64,000 nt of DNA from Micromonospora olivasterospora. GTDB taxonomy: Bacteria > Actinomycetota > Actinomycetes > Mycobacteriales > Micromonosporaceae. The notes beneath the pieces are model-generated. The model did not search any database, was not told the DNA's origin, and saw nothing but the letters and a program-made list of their open reading frames with translations. How positions within the stretch are numbered: position 1 is the stretch's first letter; the number at the start of each line of letters is the position of its first letter. A program made the position numbers and the translations under genes. This document shows positions 9,284 through 19,401 of the stretch, in pieces. The stretch covers positions 1,922,001-1,986,000 of the forward strand of contig NZ_VLKE01000001.1 of NCBI RefSeq assembly GCF_007830265.1, written 5' to 3'.

Positions 9284-9755
9284 CGGATACTTCAGCCCCT
9301 CTTCGGTCGAAAAGATAACGGCGTGGGATTCCCATATCTGCCACGAGATCGGTGTTGAAAGCAGTTGCGTGGCACCCATGCAGGGCCTGATCCGTACCCG
9401 GTTTTCGCAGAACCTCCTCGCAGAACATGATTCGACGGGTTCGGTCGGACTCCAGGACGGCCCCTCCGACAACCGAGCGTGACAGCTAGAACGATAAGCG
9501 CCCAGATTGGGGGAGCGCCAGGGATGCTGACTGGGTGACCGGTTTCTGACTCCATTCTTGACTTCAATGAAGTTAACAAATCAAGCTCCGCCTATCGGAC
9601 TTGCCCGCAGCCTCCACAACCAGAGACCGGGACCAATGCCGCGTAACCAGAGGCAAAGCAAGGCTAGTTGCTCTTCGTTTGACCTGGTGAGGTGTGTGCT
9701 CGCGGGTCGACCCAGGGGTGGACAGGCGCGGCCTTCCTAAGCCGACGATGAATGT
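9284..9755. other. AT-richer intergenic region
   Basis: No supported gene. The minus-strand frame of the propeller stays open to 9472 but its residues look random. Around 9555-9590 the sequence is AT-rich with a short palindrome (ACTTCAATGAAGT), a plausible promoter or operator area for the propeller gene. Confidence 0.4.
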
Positions 9756-10265
9756 TCATACGCCGTTCATTGTCTCCGAAGAAAAGCCGTACGTGTCAGT
9801 CTCCATCGGCAGCGCCTGGACGGCCGCCTGCTGGCCTGTCCGAGCGGCCGGGTCGGGGCTGGCCGGCTGCGGGGACGCCTCGTAGGAGATGAACTCGAGC
9901 AGGCTTCCATCAGGATCGCGAAAGTAGACGCTTGCCCCTGTCCCGCCGGCACCGAACCGCCGAACAGGTCCTGTTTCCACCTCGACATTGTGTTGTCGCA
10001 GGTGTGCCACCGCCTCCTCGATCGGCCCCTCCCAGACGAAGCAGATGTCACTGTTCCCCGGGCGAACGGGGAGACGGGCAACGTTGTCCGCAAGGTCGAC
10101 ACCCGGCCCATGAACGTTCAACTGGTTGGGGCCGACTCGGAACGCAACGCGGTCGCCGCCAACGCTGATCACCTCAGCACCGACGACATCGCGATAGAAG
10201 TCGGTGGAGACCCGCCAATCCGAGACAGCGATGACGGCGTGGTCCAGCCGGGTCACGGGCACCAT
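9756..10265 (-). CDS. VOC family protein (glyoxalase/bleomycin-resistance fold)
   Basis: 169 residues. The N-terminus LDHAVIAVSDWRVSTDFYRDV and the C-terminal VYFRDPDGSLLEFISYE are the paired beta-alpha-beta motifs of the vicinal oxygen chelate fold. His8 and Glu near the end of the LLEFISYE strand are candidate metal ligands. Family members are lyases, dioxygenases or drug-binding resistance proteins, and the substrate cannot be told from sequence. A 40-residue C-terminal tail is unlike the family core. The gene is divergent from the SigE-type sigma gene about 100 bp away. Confidence 0.85.
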   Translation of the reverse strand: MVPVTRLDHAVIAVSDWRVSTDFYRDVVGAEVISVGGDRVAFRVGPNQLNVHGPGVDLADNVARLPVRPGNSDICFVWEGPIEEAVAHLRQHNVEVETGPVRRFGAGGTGASVYFRDPDGSLLEFISYEASPQPASPDPAARTGQQAAVQALPMETDTYGFSSETMNGV

Positions 10266-10365
10266 CTCACGACCCTACGGTTTCCCACTCAACCCCGGAC
10301 GTCGCTGGTCGCGTCTCACTCTGCATCCGCTCGTGAACGCGAGACGGACGCGACCTGGAGGTGGC

Positions 10366-10896
10366 GTGAGTCGCTACGAGGACGACGAACAGTTCCGGCT
10401 GTTTGTACAACGACAGTGGGGGAGGCTGTTCCGAACGGCCTACCTGCTGACCGGCGACCGGGGGACAGCCGAGGACCTGGTGCAGTCGGCGTTGGAGAAG
10501 ACCCATCGGCGCTGGGGGCGGGTACTGCGCAGGGATGCGCCCGAGGTCTACGTACGCCGGGTGATGGTCAACACGGCGATCTCCTGGCGGCGTCGGCGGC
10601 GGCCGCTGGAGGTGCCGCTGCTGACCTCCGACAGCGCGTCGATGCCGGACGCGTACGCGCAGGTGGAGGAGCGGCAACTGCTCCTCACCGCGCTGCGTCG
10701 GTTGCCGCCCAGAACCCAGGCGGTTCTGGTGCTGCGCTACTTCGAGGACCTCAGCGAGGCGGACACCGCCAGGGTTCTCGGCTGCTCCGTCGGCTCGGTG
10801 AAGAGCCAGGCGTCGCGCGGGTTGGCCCGGCTGCGGGTCGAGTTCGCCCCACCCGCCCCTCAGTCCCCGGTACGGCTCCAGGAGGAACCGGCATGA
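10366..10896 (+). CDS. SigE-family ECF RNA polymerase sigma factor
   Basis: 176 residues. Region 2 (FRTAYLLTGDRGTAEDLVQ with the following helix) and region 4 (LPPRTQAVLVLRYFEDLSEADTA, then GCSVGSVKSQASRGLARL) are typical of the actinobacterial SigE family. I chose the GTG at 10366 because GGAGG lies just upstream and family members begin SRYEDDE; the open frame runs upstream to 10204 but that part has no homology signal. The stop overlaps the start of the next gene (ATGA), so the two are translationally coupled. The target regulon is unknown. Confidence 0.9.
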   Translation: MSRYEDDEQFRLFVQRQWGRLFRTAYLLTGDRGTAEDLVQSALEKTHRRWGRVLRRDAPEVYVRRVMVNTAISWRRRRRPLEVPLLTSDSASMPDAYAQVEERQLLLTALRRLPPRTQAVLVLRYFEDLSEADTARVLGCSVGSVKSQASRGLARLRVEFAPPAPQSPVRLQEEPA

Positions 10897-12335
10897 CCGA
10901 GAGCTTCGCGCATTCGACGCTCAGTCCCGCGCTGTGGCAGGCCGCGCACGGTGTCGACGTACCTGAGGACCCGTGGCCGGGGTTCGCCCGGCGCGAGCGA
11001 CGGCACCGGCGCACGCGGCTGATCCGGACGGCGGTGGCCGCCGCGGTCATGGCCGCGCTCGTCGGGGTCCAGACCAACGTGGTGCCCCTCCCCGGCTGGG
11101 CGCCCGGCATCGCGGTCGCCGCCGCCCCGACGGCGCTGCTCGACGCGCCGCCCCGGGGCGCACTGGCCGGCGACCATGCCTGGCTGGACACGCTGCGGGC
11201 GCGAATCAGCACCGATCCGTCGATGAGCACCGACACCTCGTTGGGTGGCTCGAACCCGGACGGCTTCTGGAAGGTCGGCGATCGCGACCGGATTCGTTTG
11301 CTCTACGGCAGTGACCAGCCGGGCCACCGGGTCGCGCTGGTCGCGGTGCCGCTGCGGTTCGGCCTACTGACCAAGGAGGCGCTGGTCTGGTACGTGGGTC
11401 CGGCCGGGGCCAGCGCCCAACAGATGCGCTACGCCGGCCACAGCGAGGGCGTCGACGACCCGGTGATGACCCTGATGCAGGCCGGCCCCGACCGGGGCGG
11501 ATTCGCGGTTGTCGTCGGGCCCGCCGAATCCACCGTGATGATCAGTGGCGACCCTCGGTACACGCCGAGGGGAACCCTGGAGTACCAGGACCTCGCCAGG
11601 GCGGACGGCAGCGGCGTCGGGATCGCCGTCCTGCCCCCCGCGCCGCTCCAGCACGAACCCGTCGTTCGGGTCAGCCGCGACGACCACGTGCTCTACCAGG
11701 GCGGCCTGGGCGGCGGCCCGTACGCCGGGATCGGCCCGACCGGACCGGAGATGGACATCCTGCTCACCGCCGCCCGACGGGGCGACCGAGGTACGCCGCT
11801 GGACGACGCCAACCTGCGCAACTTCGTCGAATCGACACTCCTCGACAGTCGCCTCCCGGCTGCCGGGACGACGGTACGGATGCGTTGGTCGGGCAGCGAG
11901 CACGGCCAGTCCGCCGCGCTGCTCACCGTGCAGCCCGCCGGCGGCGGGGTGATCGCGTACGCCATGCACGGCGACAACCGAACCGGCTGGTGGACCGACC
12001 TGCGGCTGCTGCTGCCGGCCGAGGGCGCCGACCAGCGACCAATCGGCTGGCGGATCCGGGCCGACGACAGCACCCGCACGCCGACGGACCAGGTGCGGGT
12101 GATCGCCCCGCCGGACGCGGCCCGCGTCACGGTCACGGTCGGCGGCGCACCCCCGGCCACGGTCACCCTCGACGCGTCGAACGCCGGCACCACCCGGGTA
12201 CCGCCGGACCAGCCGGCCACCCTCACCGCGTACTCCACCGACGGCAGCGTCCTCGGAACCACTCCGTTGCCGCCGGTCGAGGCCAACATGTCGGGCCTGC
12301 CGGGCGACAGCCCGGCTACCCGGGTGACCCCCTGA
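10893..12335 (+). CDS. Membrane-anchored partner of the SigE-type sigma factor
   Basis: 480 residues. It starts at an ATG overlapping the sigma factor stop and preceded by GGAGG. Residues 1-45 are cytoplasmic and basic, one membrane segment follows at about residues 47-70 (LIRTAVAAAVMAALVGVQ and onward), and the long remainder would be extracytoplasmic. That layout and the coupling fit a membrane-bound anti-sigma or sensor role. However, I see no zinc-binding anti-sigma motif (HxxxCxxC), and the outer domain matches no family I recognise. The role is inferred from context only. Confidence 0.75.
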   Translation: MTESFAHSTLSPALWQAAHGVDVPEDPWPGFARRERRHRRTRLIRTAVAAAVMAALVGVQTNVVPLPGWAPGIAVAAAPTALLDAPPRGALAGDHAWLDTLRARISTDPSMSTDTSLGGSNPDGFWKVGDRDRIRLLYGSDQPGHRVALVAVPLRFGLLTKEALVWYVGPAGASAQQMRYAGHSEGVDDPVMTLMQAGPDRGGFAVVVGPAESTVMISGDPRYTPRGTLEYQDLARADGSGVGIAVLPPAPLQHEPVVRVSRDDHVLYQGGLGGGPYAGIGPTGPEMDILLTAARRGDRGTPLDDANLRNFVESTLLDSRLPAAGTTVRMRWSGSEHGQSAALLTVQPAGGGVIAYAMHGDNRTGWWTDLRLLLPAEGADQRPIGWRIRADDSTRTPTDQVRVIAPPDAARVTVTVGGAPPATVTLDASNAGTTRVPPDQPATLTAYSTDGSVLGTTPLPPVEANMSGLPGDSPATRVTP

Positions 12336-12345
12336 CGAACCGCAA

Positions 12346-12381
12346 GCGTGGCCGAGCCGCCCGAAGACGGCTCGGCCACGC
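12346..12381 (+). terminator. Hairpin terminator behind the sigma operon
   Basis: A perfect 14-bp stem (GCGTGGCCGAGCCG with its complement) and an 8-base loop, starting 10 bp after the stop. There is no U-run, which is usual in high-GC actinobacteria. Confidence 0.7.
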
Positions 12382-12612
12382 CGAGCAGGTTCATAACCGG
12401 GGCGGCCCGCTCCCCCAACCGCCCAGGTCGGCCAGTCTCGGAACCCACGGCTTGATCCGGTGCGCACATCTGCCGCAGACCGATCGGCGCGTAGCGTCAC
12501 CGCCGGCCGATCAAGACGGGCGTGCGGTCGTGCCGAAGGTGGTGCATTCGATCGCGACAGTTCGAGGTGCTCGCGGACGTTCAAGACCGCTCTGGCGCGA
12601 CCGTGGTGACCG

Positions 12613-13078
12613 TTAGTTGTCGATGTCGAGCAGGAACGTGGTCAGTGCCGCGGCGACCTCGGTCTCGCCTCGGTGGTGGGGTCCGAAGTGGTTCAGTTTC
12701 GGGAAGGTGAGTACCCGCGACGAGGGGAGCACCTCGGCGAGCCGGGCCGTGGAGGGGCCGACGTGCGCCAGGTCGCTCCGGCCGCCGGTCATCAGCAGCA
12801 CGTCGACGGATACCTCGCGGTAGTGGGGGTAGCTGTTGTCGAGCCGGCCGACCTCCGCATGCTCGTGTAGGGCCGGCTCGAGCAGCTCGACGACCTTCGC
12901 CCGCTTTTCGCCGGGAAGGCCAGCCGCAGGATGGCGGCCATCAGCCAGCGGGGGTTGCGGCGTGCCGCGCTCGGGCCGGTGGCGATGGAGAACGTGGCGA
13001 ACGCGTCGATCGGACGGCCTCGGGCCAGAAGCCGGCGGGCCGGTGGGATCCAGTCGGTGGGAATCAGGCCGTCGGCAT
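12613..13078 (-). pseudogene. Alpha/beta hydrolase remnant with deletion and frameshift
   Basis: Read on the minus strand, a start signal (AGGAG, then ATG at 13078) runs straight into mid-gene sequence (DGLIPTDWIPPARRLL) but in the wrong frame. This suggests a deletion of roughly the first 100 codons, which would have carried the nucleophile elbow. A second break lies near 12913-12915: LAFP then continues one frame off as GEKRAKVVELLEPALHEH. One extra C in the CCC run there would restore the frame. The remaining part ends with the usual hydrolase C-terminus (VLLMTGGRSD, FPKLNHFGP). It lies just downstream of a marR gene on the same strand, its likely former regulator. Confidence 0.8.
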
Positions 13079-13132
13079 GGCGAAACTCCTCACGGTGATC
13101 CGAGTGGGTGTTGTGGCGCGTCCGCCGGTGTC

Positions 13133-13558
13133 TCAGCCGCCGCCCAGGGCGGCGTTCAGCCGTCGGGTGTACGCGAGGTAGGTGTCGAACGGCACGCCGC
13201 TGGACTCGACCAGCTCGGTGAGCCGTCCGATCAGCTCGGTGCCCGCCCGCTCGACCAGCTCCCGGCCGGCGTCGGTGAGGGCGATCCGGCGCCGGTTGCC
13301 GCCGGCCGGGTCCGGTGTCACGGTGAGCAGCCCGGTGCCGGCGAGGGCGGCGATCATGCGGCTGATCGAGGGCTCGGTCACCGCCAGGCTGTCGGCCAGC
13401 GCCCGCTGGGTGCATGCCTCCAGCTCGCCGACCGTGACCAGGACCATGAACCGCCGGTACGACATGCCGTGGTCGGCTCGCAGGATGCGGTCACCGGCAC
13501 GCTCTAGGCGGGACACCAGCGTGTGTAGCTCCAGCCCGAGGTTGTTCGGATGGTTCAT
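13133..13558 (-). CDS. MarR-family transcriptional regulator
   Basis: 141 residues with the winged-helix core: YRRFMVLVTVGELE, the helix-turn-helix CTQRALADSLAVTEPSISRM, and the wing GLLTVTPDPAGGNRRRIALT. Members usually repress a neighbouring gene and release DNA on binding small aromatic ligands. The former target downstream is a broken hydrolase. Upstream, a short AT-rich palindrome and the start of a truncated divergent frame suggest the locus has lost its regulated genes. Confidence 0.9.
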   Translation of the reverse strand: MNHPNNLGLELHTLVSRLERAGDRILRADHGMSYRRFMVLVTVGELEACTQRALADSLAVTEPSISRMIAALAGTGLLTVTPDPAGGNRRRIALTDAGRELVERAGTELIGRLTELVESSGVPFDTYLAYTRRLNAALGGG

Positions 13559-13568
13559 GGGCAGTATC

Positions 13569-13586
13569 TTAGAACTATAAGTTAGG
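13569..13586. promoter_or_regulatory. Candidate MarR operator
   Basis: The AT-rich stretch TTAGAACTATAAGTTAGG contains the palindrome AACT-ATA-AGTT and lies 10 bp upstream of the marR start, in an otherwise GC-rich background. This position fits autoregulation. Confidence 0.4.
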
Positions 13587-13619
13587 AATGCAAGTTTCTA
13601 TCGACGGGAGGGCCACGAG

Positions 13620-13718
13620 ATGGCACAGTCTTCTGCTGACGGAGTGATCACCGGACCCAACGTCAGTCCAGCACGAACCGGGGTGCGCCGCCCTCCGGCA
13701 GGTCGAGGCGCGGGGTGA
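13620..13718 (+). pseudogene. Possible 5' remnant of a gene divergent from marR
   Basis: A well-spaced GGGAGGG precedes ATG at 13620, then MAQSSADGVITGPNV. The frame then runs into the 3' end of the NUDIX gene and stops after 32 codons. It looks like a translation start whose gene was deleted at about 13660. It is too short to name a function and could be chance. Confidence 0.2.
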
Positions 13719-14496
13719 TCGGCGTGGCGGCATCGCGCAGCGCTGCCGCCCGGGCCACCCCGGCCAGGTCACCGGCGGCAGCCACCTGGGCCAGCGTGAC
13801 CAGGGTCGGCGGCAGCATGGTCAGCTCGCCGGCCGCCGCCCGGGCCAGGGCGTCCGCCGGGCGGATCCACACCGTGTGGTCGGCCTCCCCGGAGACGTCC
13901 CGGGTCCGCTGCCCCTCAGGCAGCAGGGCCACGAAAAAGTACGTGTCGAAGCGGCGCGGCTCGAATTCCGGCGTGATCCACCGGCTCCACGGCAGCAGCA
14001 GGTCCGACCGGACGGTGAGCCCCCGCTCGGCGAGCAGGTCGGCGAAGCCCCGCCGACGCGCCTCCAGGTCCTGCCGCGCGGCCTCCCAGCCGTCGTCGCT
14101 GACGTCGCCCACCACCGTGTGCGCGTCCGGGCCGGCCAGCAGCACCCCGGCCTCCTCGAAGACCTCCCGAGCCGCGGCGCAGACGACCGCCTGCGCCGCG
14201 TCCGTGGCCACGCCCAGGCGCTCCCCCCAGATCGCCGGCCCGGGGCCGGCCCAGTCGACGTGGGCCTGGGAGTCGGAGGCGTCCACCCCGCCGCCCGGGA
14301 ACGCGTACACCCCGCCGAAGGCCATCGCGGCGACGCGGCGGATGACGTACACCTCGAAGTCGGCGCCGGCCGGGCGCAGCAGCAGCACCGTCGCCGCGAC
14401 CCGCGGGGGCGCCGGCGTGCCGCCCTCGGCCGCGAACCGCCCGGCGTGCTCGACCAGCGCCGGCGGGGCGGGGAAGCCGTCGGCGAAGATCGTCAC
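13663..14496 (-). CDS. NUDIX hydrolase of the NUDT7/NUDT19-like type
   Basis: 277 residues from a GTG start. The Nudix box is split by an insertion: FPGGGVDASD comes before it and AAREVFEEAGV carries the REXXEE core that binds Mg2+. Beta-strand entry VAATVLLLRPAGADFEVYVIRR is typical. Relatives hydrolyse CoA or nucleotide diphosphates; the substrate is not determined. The later part (WSRWITPEFEPRRFDTYFF) matches the long NUDT19-like group. The gene appears to be transcribed alone. Confidence 0.88.
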   Translation of the reverse strand: MTIFADGFPAPPALVEHAGRFAAEGGTPAPPRVAATVLLLRPAGADFEVYVIRRVAAMAFGGVYAFPGGGVDASDSQAHVDWAGPGPAIWGERLGVATDAAQAVVCAAAREVFEEAGVLLAGPDAHTVVGDVSDDGWEAARQDLEARRRGFADLLAERGLTVRSDLLLPWSRWITPEFEPRRFDTYFFVALLPEGQRTRDVSGEADHTVWIRPADALARAAAGELTMLPPTLVTLAQVAAAGDLAGVARAAALRDAATPITPRLDLPEGGAPRFVLD

Positions 14497-14772
14497 CCCG
14501 CAAGCCTAGTCCAGGAAGTGCCCGTCGATCGCGGGCGTCACCGGACCCATTTTTCGGCCCCCGGCACTGCCCCCCGCCGGGCCGCAGGCCGCTGAGCAGC
14601 AACGTCTCAAATTACGACGATCACTGTTCTAACAGGTGAAACCATAGTGGATCGCAAATATCGCGGTATGTAGCGTCGCGGTCACTGATCGCGCCGGCGC
14701 CGGTCCCTCGCCTCTCCCGTCAGGCGTCGCTCGTCCATTGTCGGCAGCCCATGTTTCCGAAAGGGGTCAATC

Positions 14773-16193
<1,421 letters not shown>

Positions 16194-16194
<1 letters not shown>

Positions 16195-17420
16195 TGTCTC
16201 CGCGGTCCCTGACACCAGTGTCCGCCGCCGACGCCCTGAGCGGCTTCGCCGCCGACGCCCTGAGCGGCTTCGCCGCCGACGCCCTGAGCGGCTTCGCCGC
16301 CGCGATCCTGGCCGCCACCGGCCGGGCCCCCTCGGCGGAGCTGTCGCAGGTCGCCGCCGGCCCGACGGCGCTCGACCGGCTCACCGACAGCACCGGCCTG
16401 GGCAGATCCGCGTTCCGCATCCCCCGGTCGCCGATGCTGCCACCCCCGACCGACGACGGGGTGCCGGAGCTGTTCTGTCCCGGCCCGGTCCGGGACGACC
16501 CGGCGCTGGGCGAGACGGTCAACGACGGGATCGTGGAGTGGGCCGGGCAGGTCGGCATCTACCCCGGGCAGCTCGACCGGCTCCGGGCGTACAACTTCGG
16601 CCGCCTGATCATGCTCACCCACCCCGCCACCAACGACCCGGACCGGCTGCTCGCGGCGGCGAAATGCGTCGTCGCCGAGTGGGCGACCGACGACTACGTC
16701 GTGGACGAGGTCAGCCTCGGCGCGGACCCGGCCGTGGTCGGGTCCCGCCTGGCCAAGCTCCACGCGGTGGTCGACCCGGCCCGCCTTCCGGCCAGGTACG
16801 CGCCGCAGCTCGACGCGTACCGGCGGGACGAGCCCATCGCCACCGCCTTCCGCAGCGCCATGGAACACCTGGCCCGCTACACCACGGTGGCGCAGCTGGG
16901 CAGGTTCCAGCACCAGCTGGGCATCCTCTTCCTCGCGTGGAACCAGGAGGCGGACTGGCACGTCAACGGACGTACCCCGCCGGTGTGGGAGTACCTGGTG
17001 CAGCGGCACCTGAACAACTTTCTCCCGCCGATGGTCCTCGTCGACGCGGTCGCCGGCTACGAGCTCTCCCCCGACGAATTCTTCGACCCCCGGGTACGCC
17101 GTGCGTACACCACCGCCGCGCTGGCGAACGTGCTGCTGAACGACATCCATTCCGGCACATGCGAGTCGGACACCGACTTCAACCTGCCCCGAGTGATCTC
17201 CATCGAGGAGGGGTGCTCCCTCCGTGACGCGGTCACCCGGACCGTGGAGATCCACAACGAGCTGATGCACGCGTTCGTGGCCGACGCCGCGACGCTCAGC
17301 CTCATCGGCTCGCCCAACCTGCGGCGGTTCCTGGCCGACATCTGGGCCTGGCTCGGCGGCAGCCGCGAATGGCACGCGACCACCTCTCGCTACCACGGCG
17401 AAGCGACCACAAGGAGTTGA
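16194..17420 (+). CDS. 2-methylisoborneol synthase-like terpene cyclase, encapsulin cargo
   Basis: 408 residues from the GTG at 16194, which overlaps the shell gene's TAG by one base; a second GTG at 16218 is an alternative. The class I terpene cyclase motifs are present: the Asp-rich DDYVVDE at 166-172 and the metal-binding triad NDIHSGTCE at 316-324. The enzyme is expected to cyclise 2-methyl-geranyl diphosphate to the odorant 2-methylisoborneol. The first 100 or so residues are disordered and low in complexity, as in other encapsulated cyclases where this region directs loading. They contain three exact copies of AADALSGF. The operon order of shell, cyclase and methyltransferase supports the product. 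Confidence 0.92.
16227..16298 (+). repeat. Three tandem 24-bp repeats in the cargo N-terminus
   Basis: GCCGACGCCCTGAGCGGCTT plus CGCC repeats three times, encoding AADALSGF each time and continuing into AAAILAATG. The unit could form an amphipathic helix and lies in the region expected to contact the shell. Copy number could vary by slippage without breaking the frame. Confidence 0.95.
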
Positions 17421-17425
17421 AGGGC

Positions 17426-18292
17426 ATGACCATGCAGACGTCCACCATCGGCAAGCCGGTGTTGCGCACTCCGTACCAGCGTTCGGTCGCGGCGTACTGG
17501 AACACCAACCAGAACGACCCGGTCAACCTCAAGCTCGGGGAGATCGACGGCATCTACCACCACCACTACGGCGTCGGCGACTACGACCCCGCCGTGCTCG
17601 ACGGCCCAAAGGAGACCCGCGACGAACGCGTCATCGCCGAGCTGCACCGGCTGGAGACGGCGCAGGCGAACGTCCTCCTCGACCACCTGGGCGACATCGC
17701 GCCGACGGACCGGCTGCTGGACGCCGGCTCCGGCCGTGGTGGCACCAGCCTCATGGCCCACCAGCGATTCGGCTGCCACGTCGACGGAGTGTCCATCTCC
17801 GAGTACCAGGTCGGGTTCGCCAACGAGCAGGCCGCCGTCCACGGCGTCGCCGACCAGGTCGCGTTCCACTTCCGCAACATGTTGGACACCGGCTTCGACA
17901 ACGGGCGGTACCAGGCCGTCTGGACCAACGAGACGACCATGTACGTCGACCTCTTCGAGCTGTACGGGGAGTTCGCCCGGCTGCTGCCGTTCGGCGGACG
18001 GTACGTCTGCATCACCGGCTGCGCGAACGACGTGACCGGTGGTCGCTCGAAGGCGGTGAGCCGGATCGACGAGCACTACACCTGCAACATCCACCGGAGG
18101 AGCCAGTACTTCGCGGCGCTCGCCGCCAACCGGCTCGCACCGATCAACGTCGTCGACCTCACGGCCGCGACCATCCCGTACTGGGAGCTGCGGGCCAAGT
18201 CGTCGGTGGCGACGGGGATCGAGGAGGCGTTCCTCACCGCGTACCGCGAGGGTTCCTTCCACTACCTGCTCATCGTCGCCGACCGGATCTGA
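17426..18292 (+). CDS. Geranyl diphosphate 2-C-methyltransferase
   Basis: 288 residues. The SAM-binding motif LLDAGSGRGGTS is at about 97-108, and the N-terminal AAYWNTNQNDPVNLKLGEIDG and YHHHYGVGDYD are signatures of GPP methyltransferases. It adds the C2 methyl group to geranyl diphosphate, giving the substrate of the preceding cyclase. The start at 17426 follows AAGGAG by nine bases and lies five bases after the cyclase stop, so the three genes form one operon. The upstream in-frame ATG at 17369 lies inside the cyclase and adds residues unlike the family. Confidence 0.93.
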   Translation: MTMQTSTIGKPVLRTPYQRSVAAYWNTNQNDPVNLKLGEIDGIYHHHYGVGDYDPAVLDGPKETRDERVIAELHRLETAQANVLLDHLGDIAPTDRLLDAGSGRGGTSLMAHQRFGCHVDGVSISEYQVGFANEQAAVHGVADQVAFHFRNMLDTGFDNGRYQAVWTNETTMYVDLFELYGEFARLLPFGGRYVCITGCANDVTGGRSKAVSRIDEHYTCNIHRRSQYFAALAANRLAPINVVDLTAATIPYWELRAKSSVATGIEEAFLTAYREGSFHYLLIVADRI

Positions 18293-18389
18293 CGCCTGAT
18301 CGGGGATGACTCTCGGCTGCCGGCCGCGCCCCCGTCGGCGCGGCCGGCGGGGCGCGTGCGGTGCCGACGCGGGCCGGTAACGTACCGAC

Positions 18390-19358
18390 ATGACGCGTTG
18401 GGGCATCCTGGCCACCGGCAACATCGCCGGCCGCTTCGCCGAGGACCTGCGGCTGGTGCCGGGGGCAGAACTGGTCGCGGCCGGCTCGCGTACGCCCGAG
18501 AGCGCGCGGCGGTTCGCCGAGCGGCACGGGGCGCGGCGCGCGTACGGCTCCTGGGCGGAGCTGGCCGCCGACGACGAGGTGGGCGCGATCTACGTGGCCA
18601 CCCCGCACGCGGCGCACCACGAGGCGGCCATGACCTGCCTGGCCGCCGGCCGGGCGGTGCTGGTGGAGAAGCCGTGCACCCTCGACCTGGCGACCAGCAC
18701 CGAGCTGGTCGAGACGGCCCGCGCCCGCGACGTCTTCCTCATGGAGGCGATGTGGATGCGGACCAACCCGCTCGTCCTGCGGCTCGCGGAGCTGGTCGCG
18801 GACGGCGCGATCGGGGAGATCACGAGCGTGCAGGCCGACTTCGGGGTGGCCGGGCCGTTCCCGCCGGAGCACCGGATGCGGGCCCGGGCCCTCGGCGGCG
18901 GCGCCCTGCTCGACCTGGGCGTCTACCCGGTCAGCCTGGCCCACCTGCTGCTCGGCGTGCCGCAGCACGTCGGTTCGTGGGCGCGGCTCGGCCCGGAGGG
19001 GGTGGACGAGAACACCGGCATCGTCCTCGGCTACGGCTCGGGGGCGGTGGCCACGCTGAGCTGCGGCATGGTCGGGGAGACCCCGCGGGTCGCCGCGATC
19101 ACCGGCACGGCCGGCCGGATCGACCTGCCCGCGCCGTTCTTCCGGCCGCCCTCGGCGACGCTGCGCCGGGCCGGCGCCGCCCCGGAGACGATTCCCGCCG
19201 ACCTGACCGGCGGCGGCTACCAGTACGAGGCGGCCGAGGTGCAGCGCTGCCTCGCCGAGGGGCTGCGCGAGAGCCGGCTGGTGCCGCACTCCGCCACCCT
19301 GGAGGTGATGGCCCTGCTCGACACCGTCCGCGCCCAGATCGGCGTGCACTACCCGTGA
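18390..19358 (+). CDS. Gfo/Idh/MocA-family NAD(P)-dependent oxidoreductase
   Basis: 322 residues. The Rossmann motif GILATGNIAGRFAEDL opens the protein and the family's EKP motif appears in VLVEKPCTLD. The C-terminal domain contains LLDLGVYPVSLAHLLLG. Members oxidise or reduce sugars, inositols or dihydrodiols, and the substrate is unknown. It is transcribed away from the encapsulin operon after a 97-bp gap and ends at a strong hairpin shared with the convergent phosphate transporter. Confidence 0.88.
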   Translation: MTRWGILATGNIAGRFAEDLRLVPGAELVAAGSRTPESARRFAERHGARRAYGSWAELAADDEVGAIYVATPHAAHHEAAMTCLAAGRAVLVEKPCTLDLATSTELVETARARDVFLMEAMWMRTNPLVLRLAELVADGAIGEITSVQADFGVAGPFPPEHRMRARALGGGALLDLGVYPVSLAHLLLGVPQHVGSWARLGPEGVDENTGIVLGYGSGAVATLSCGMVGETPRVAAITGTAGRIDLPAPFFRPPSATLRRAGAAPETIPADLTGGGYQYEAAEVQRCLAEGLRESRLVPHSATLEVMALLDTVRAQIGVHYP

Positions 19359-19362
19359 GACG

Positions 19363-19392
19363 GGAAAGGGCCCCCTCGCGGGGGCCCTTTCC
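19363..19392. terminator. Bidirectional hairpin terminator
   Basis: A perfect 13-bp stem (GGAAAGGGCCCCC with its complement) and a 4-base loop, placed 5 bp after one stop codon and 10 bp before the convergent stop. Confidence 0.85.
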
Positions 19393-19401
19393 GACGAGGA
19401 G

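Noticed and set aside
8282..9358. A 358-codon repetitive plus-strand frame
   Set aside because: It is the complement of the propeller gene. Its repeats mirror the blade repeats and its residues (VAVENGQRRHSGRL) lack a fold-like pattern.
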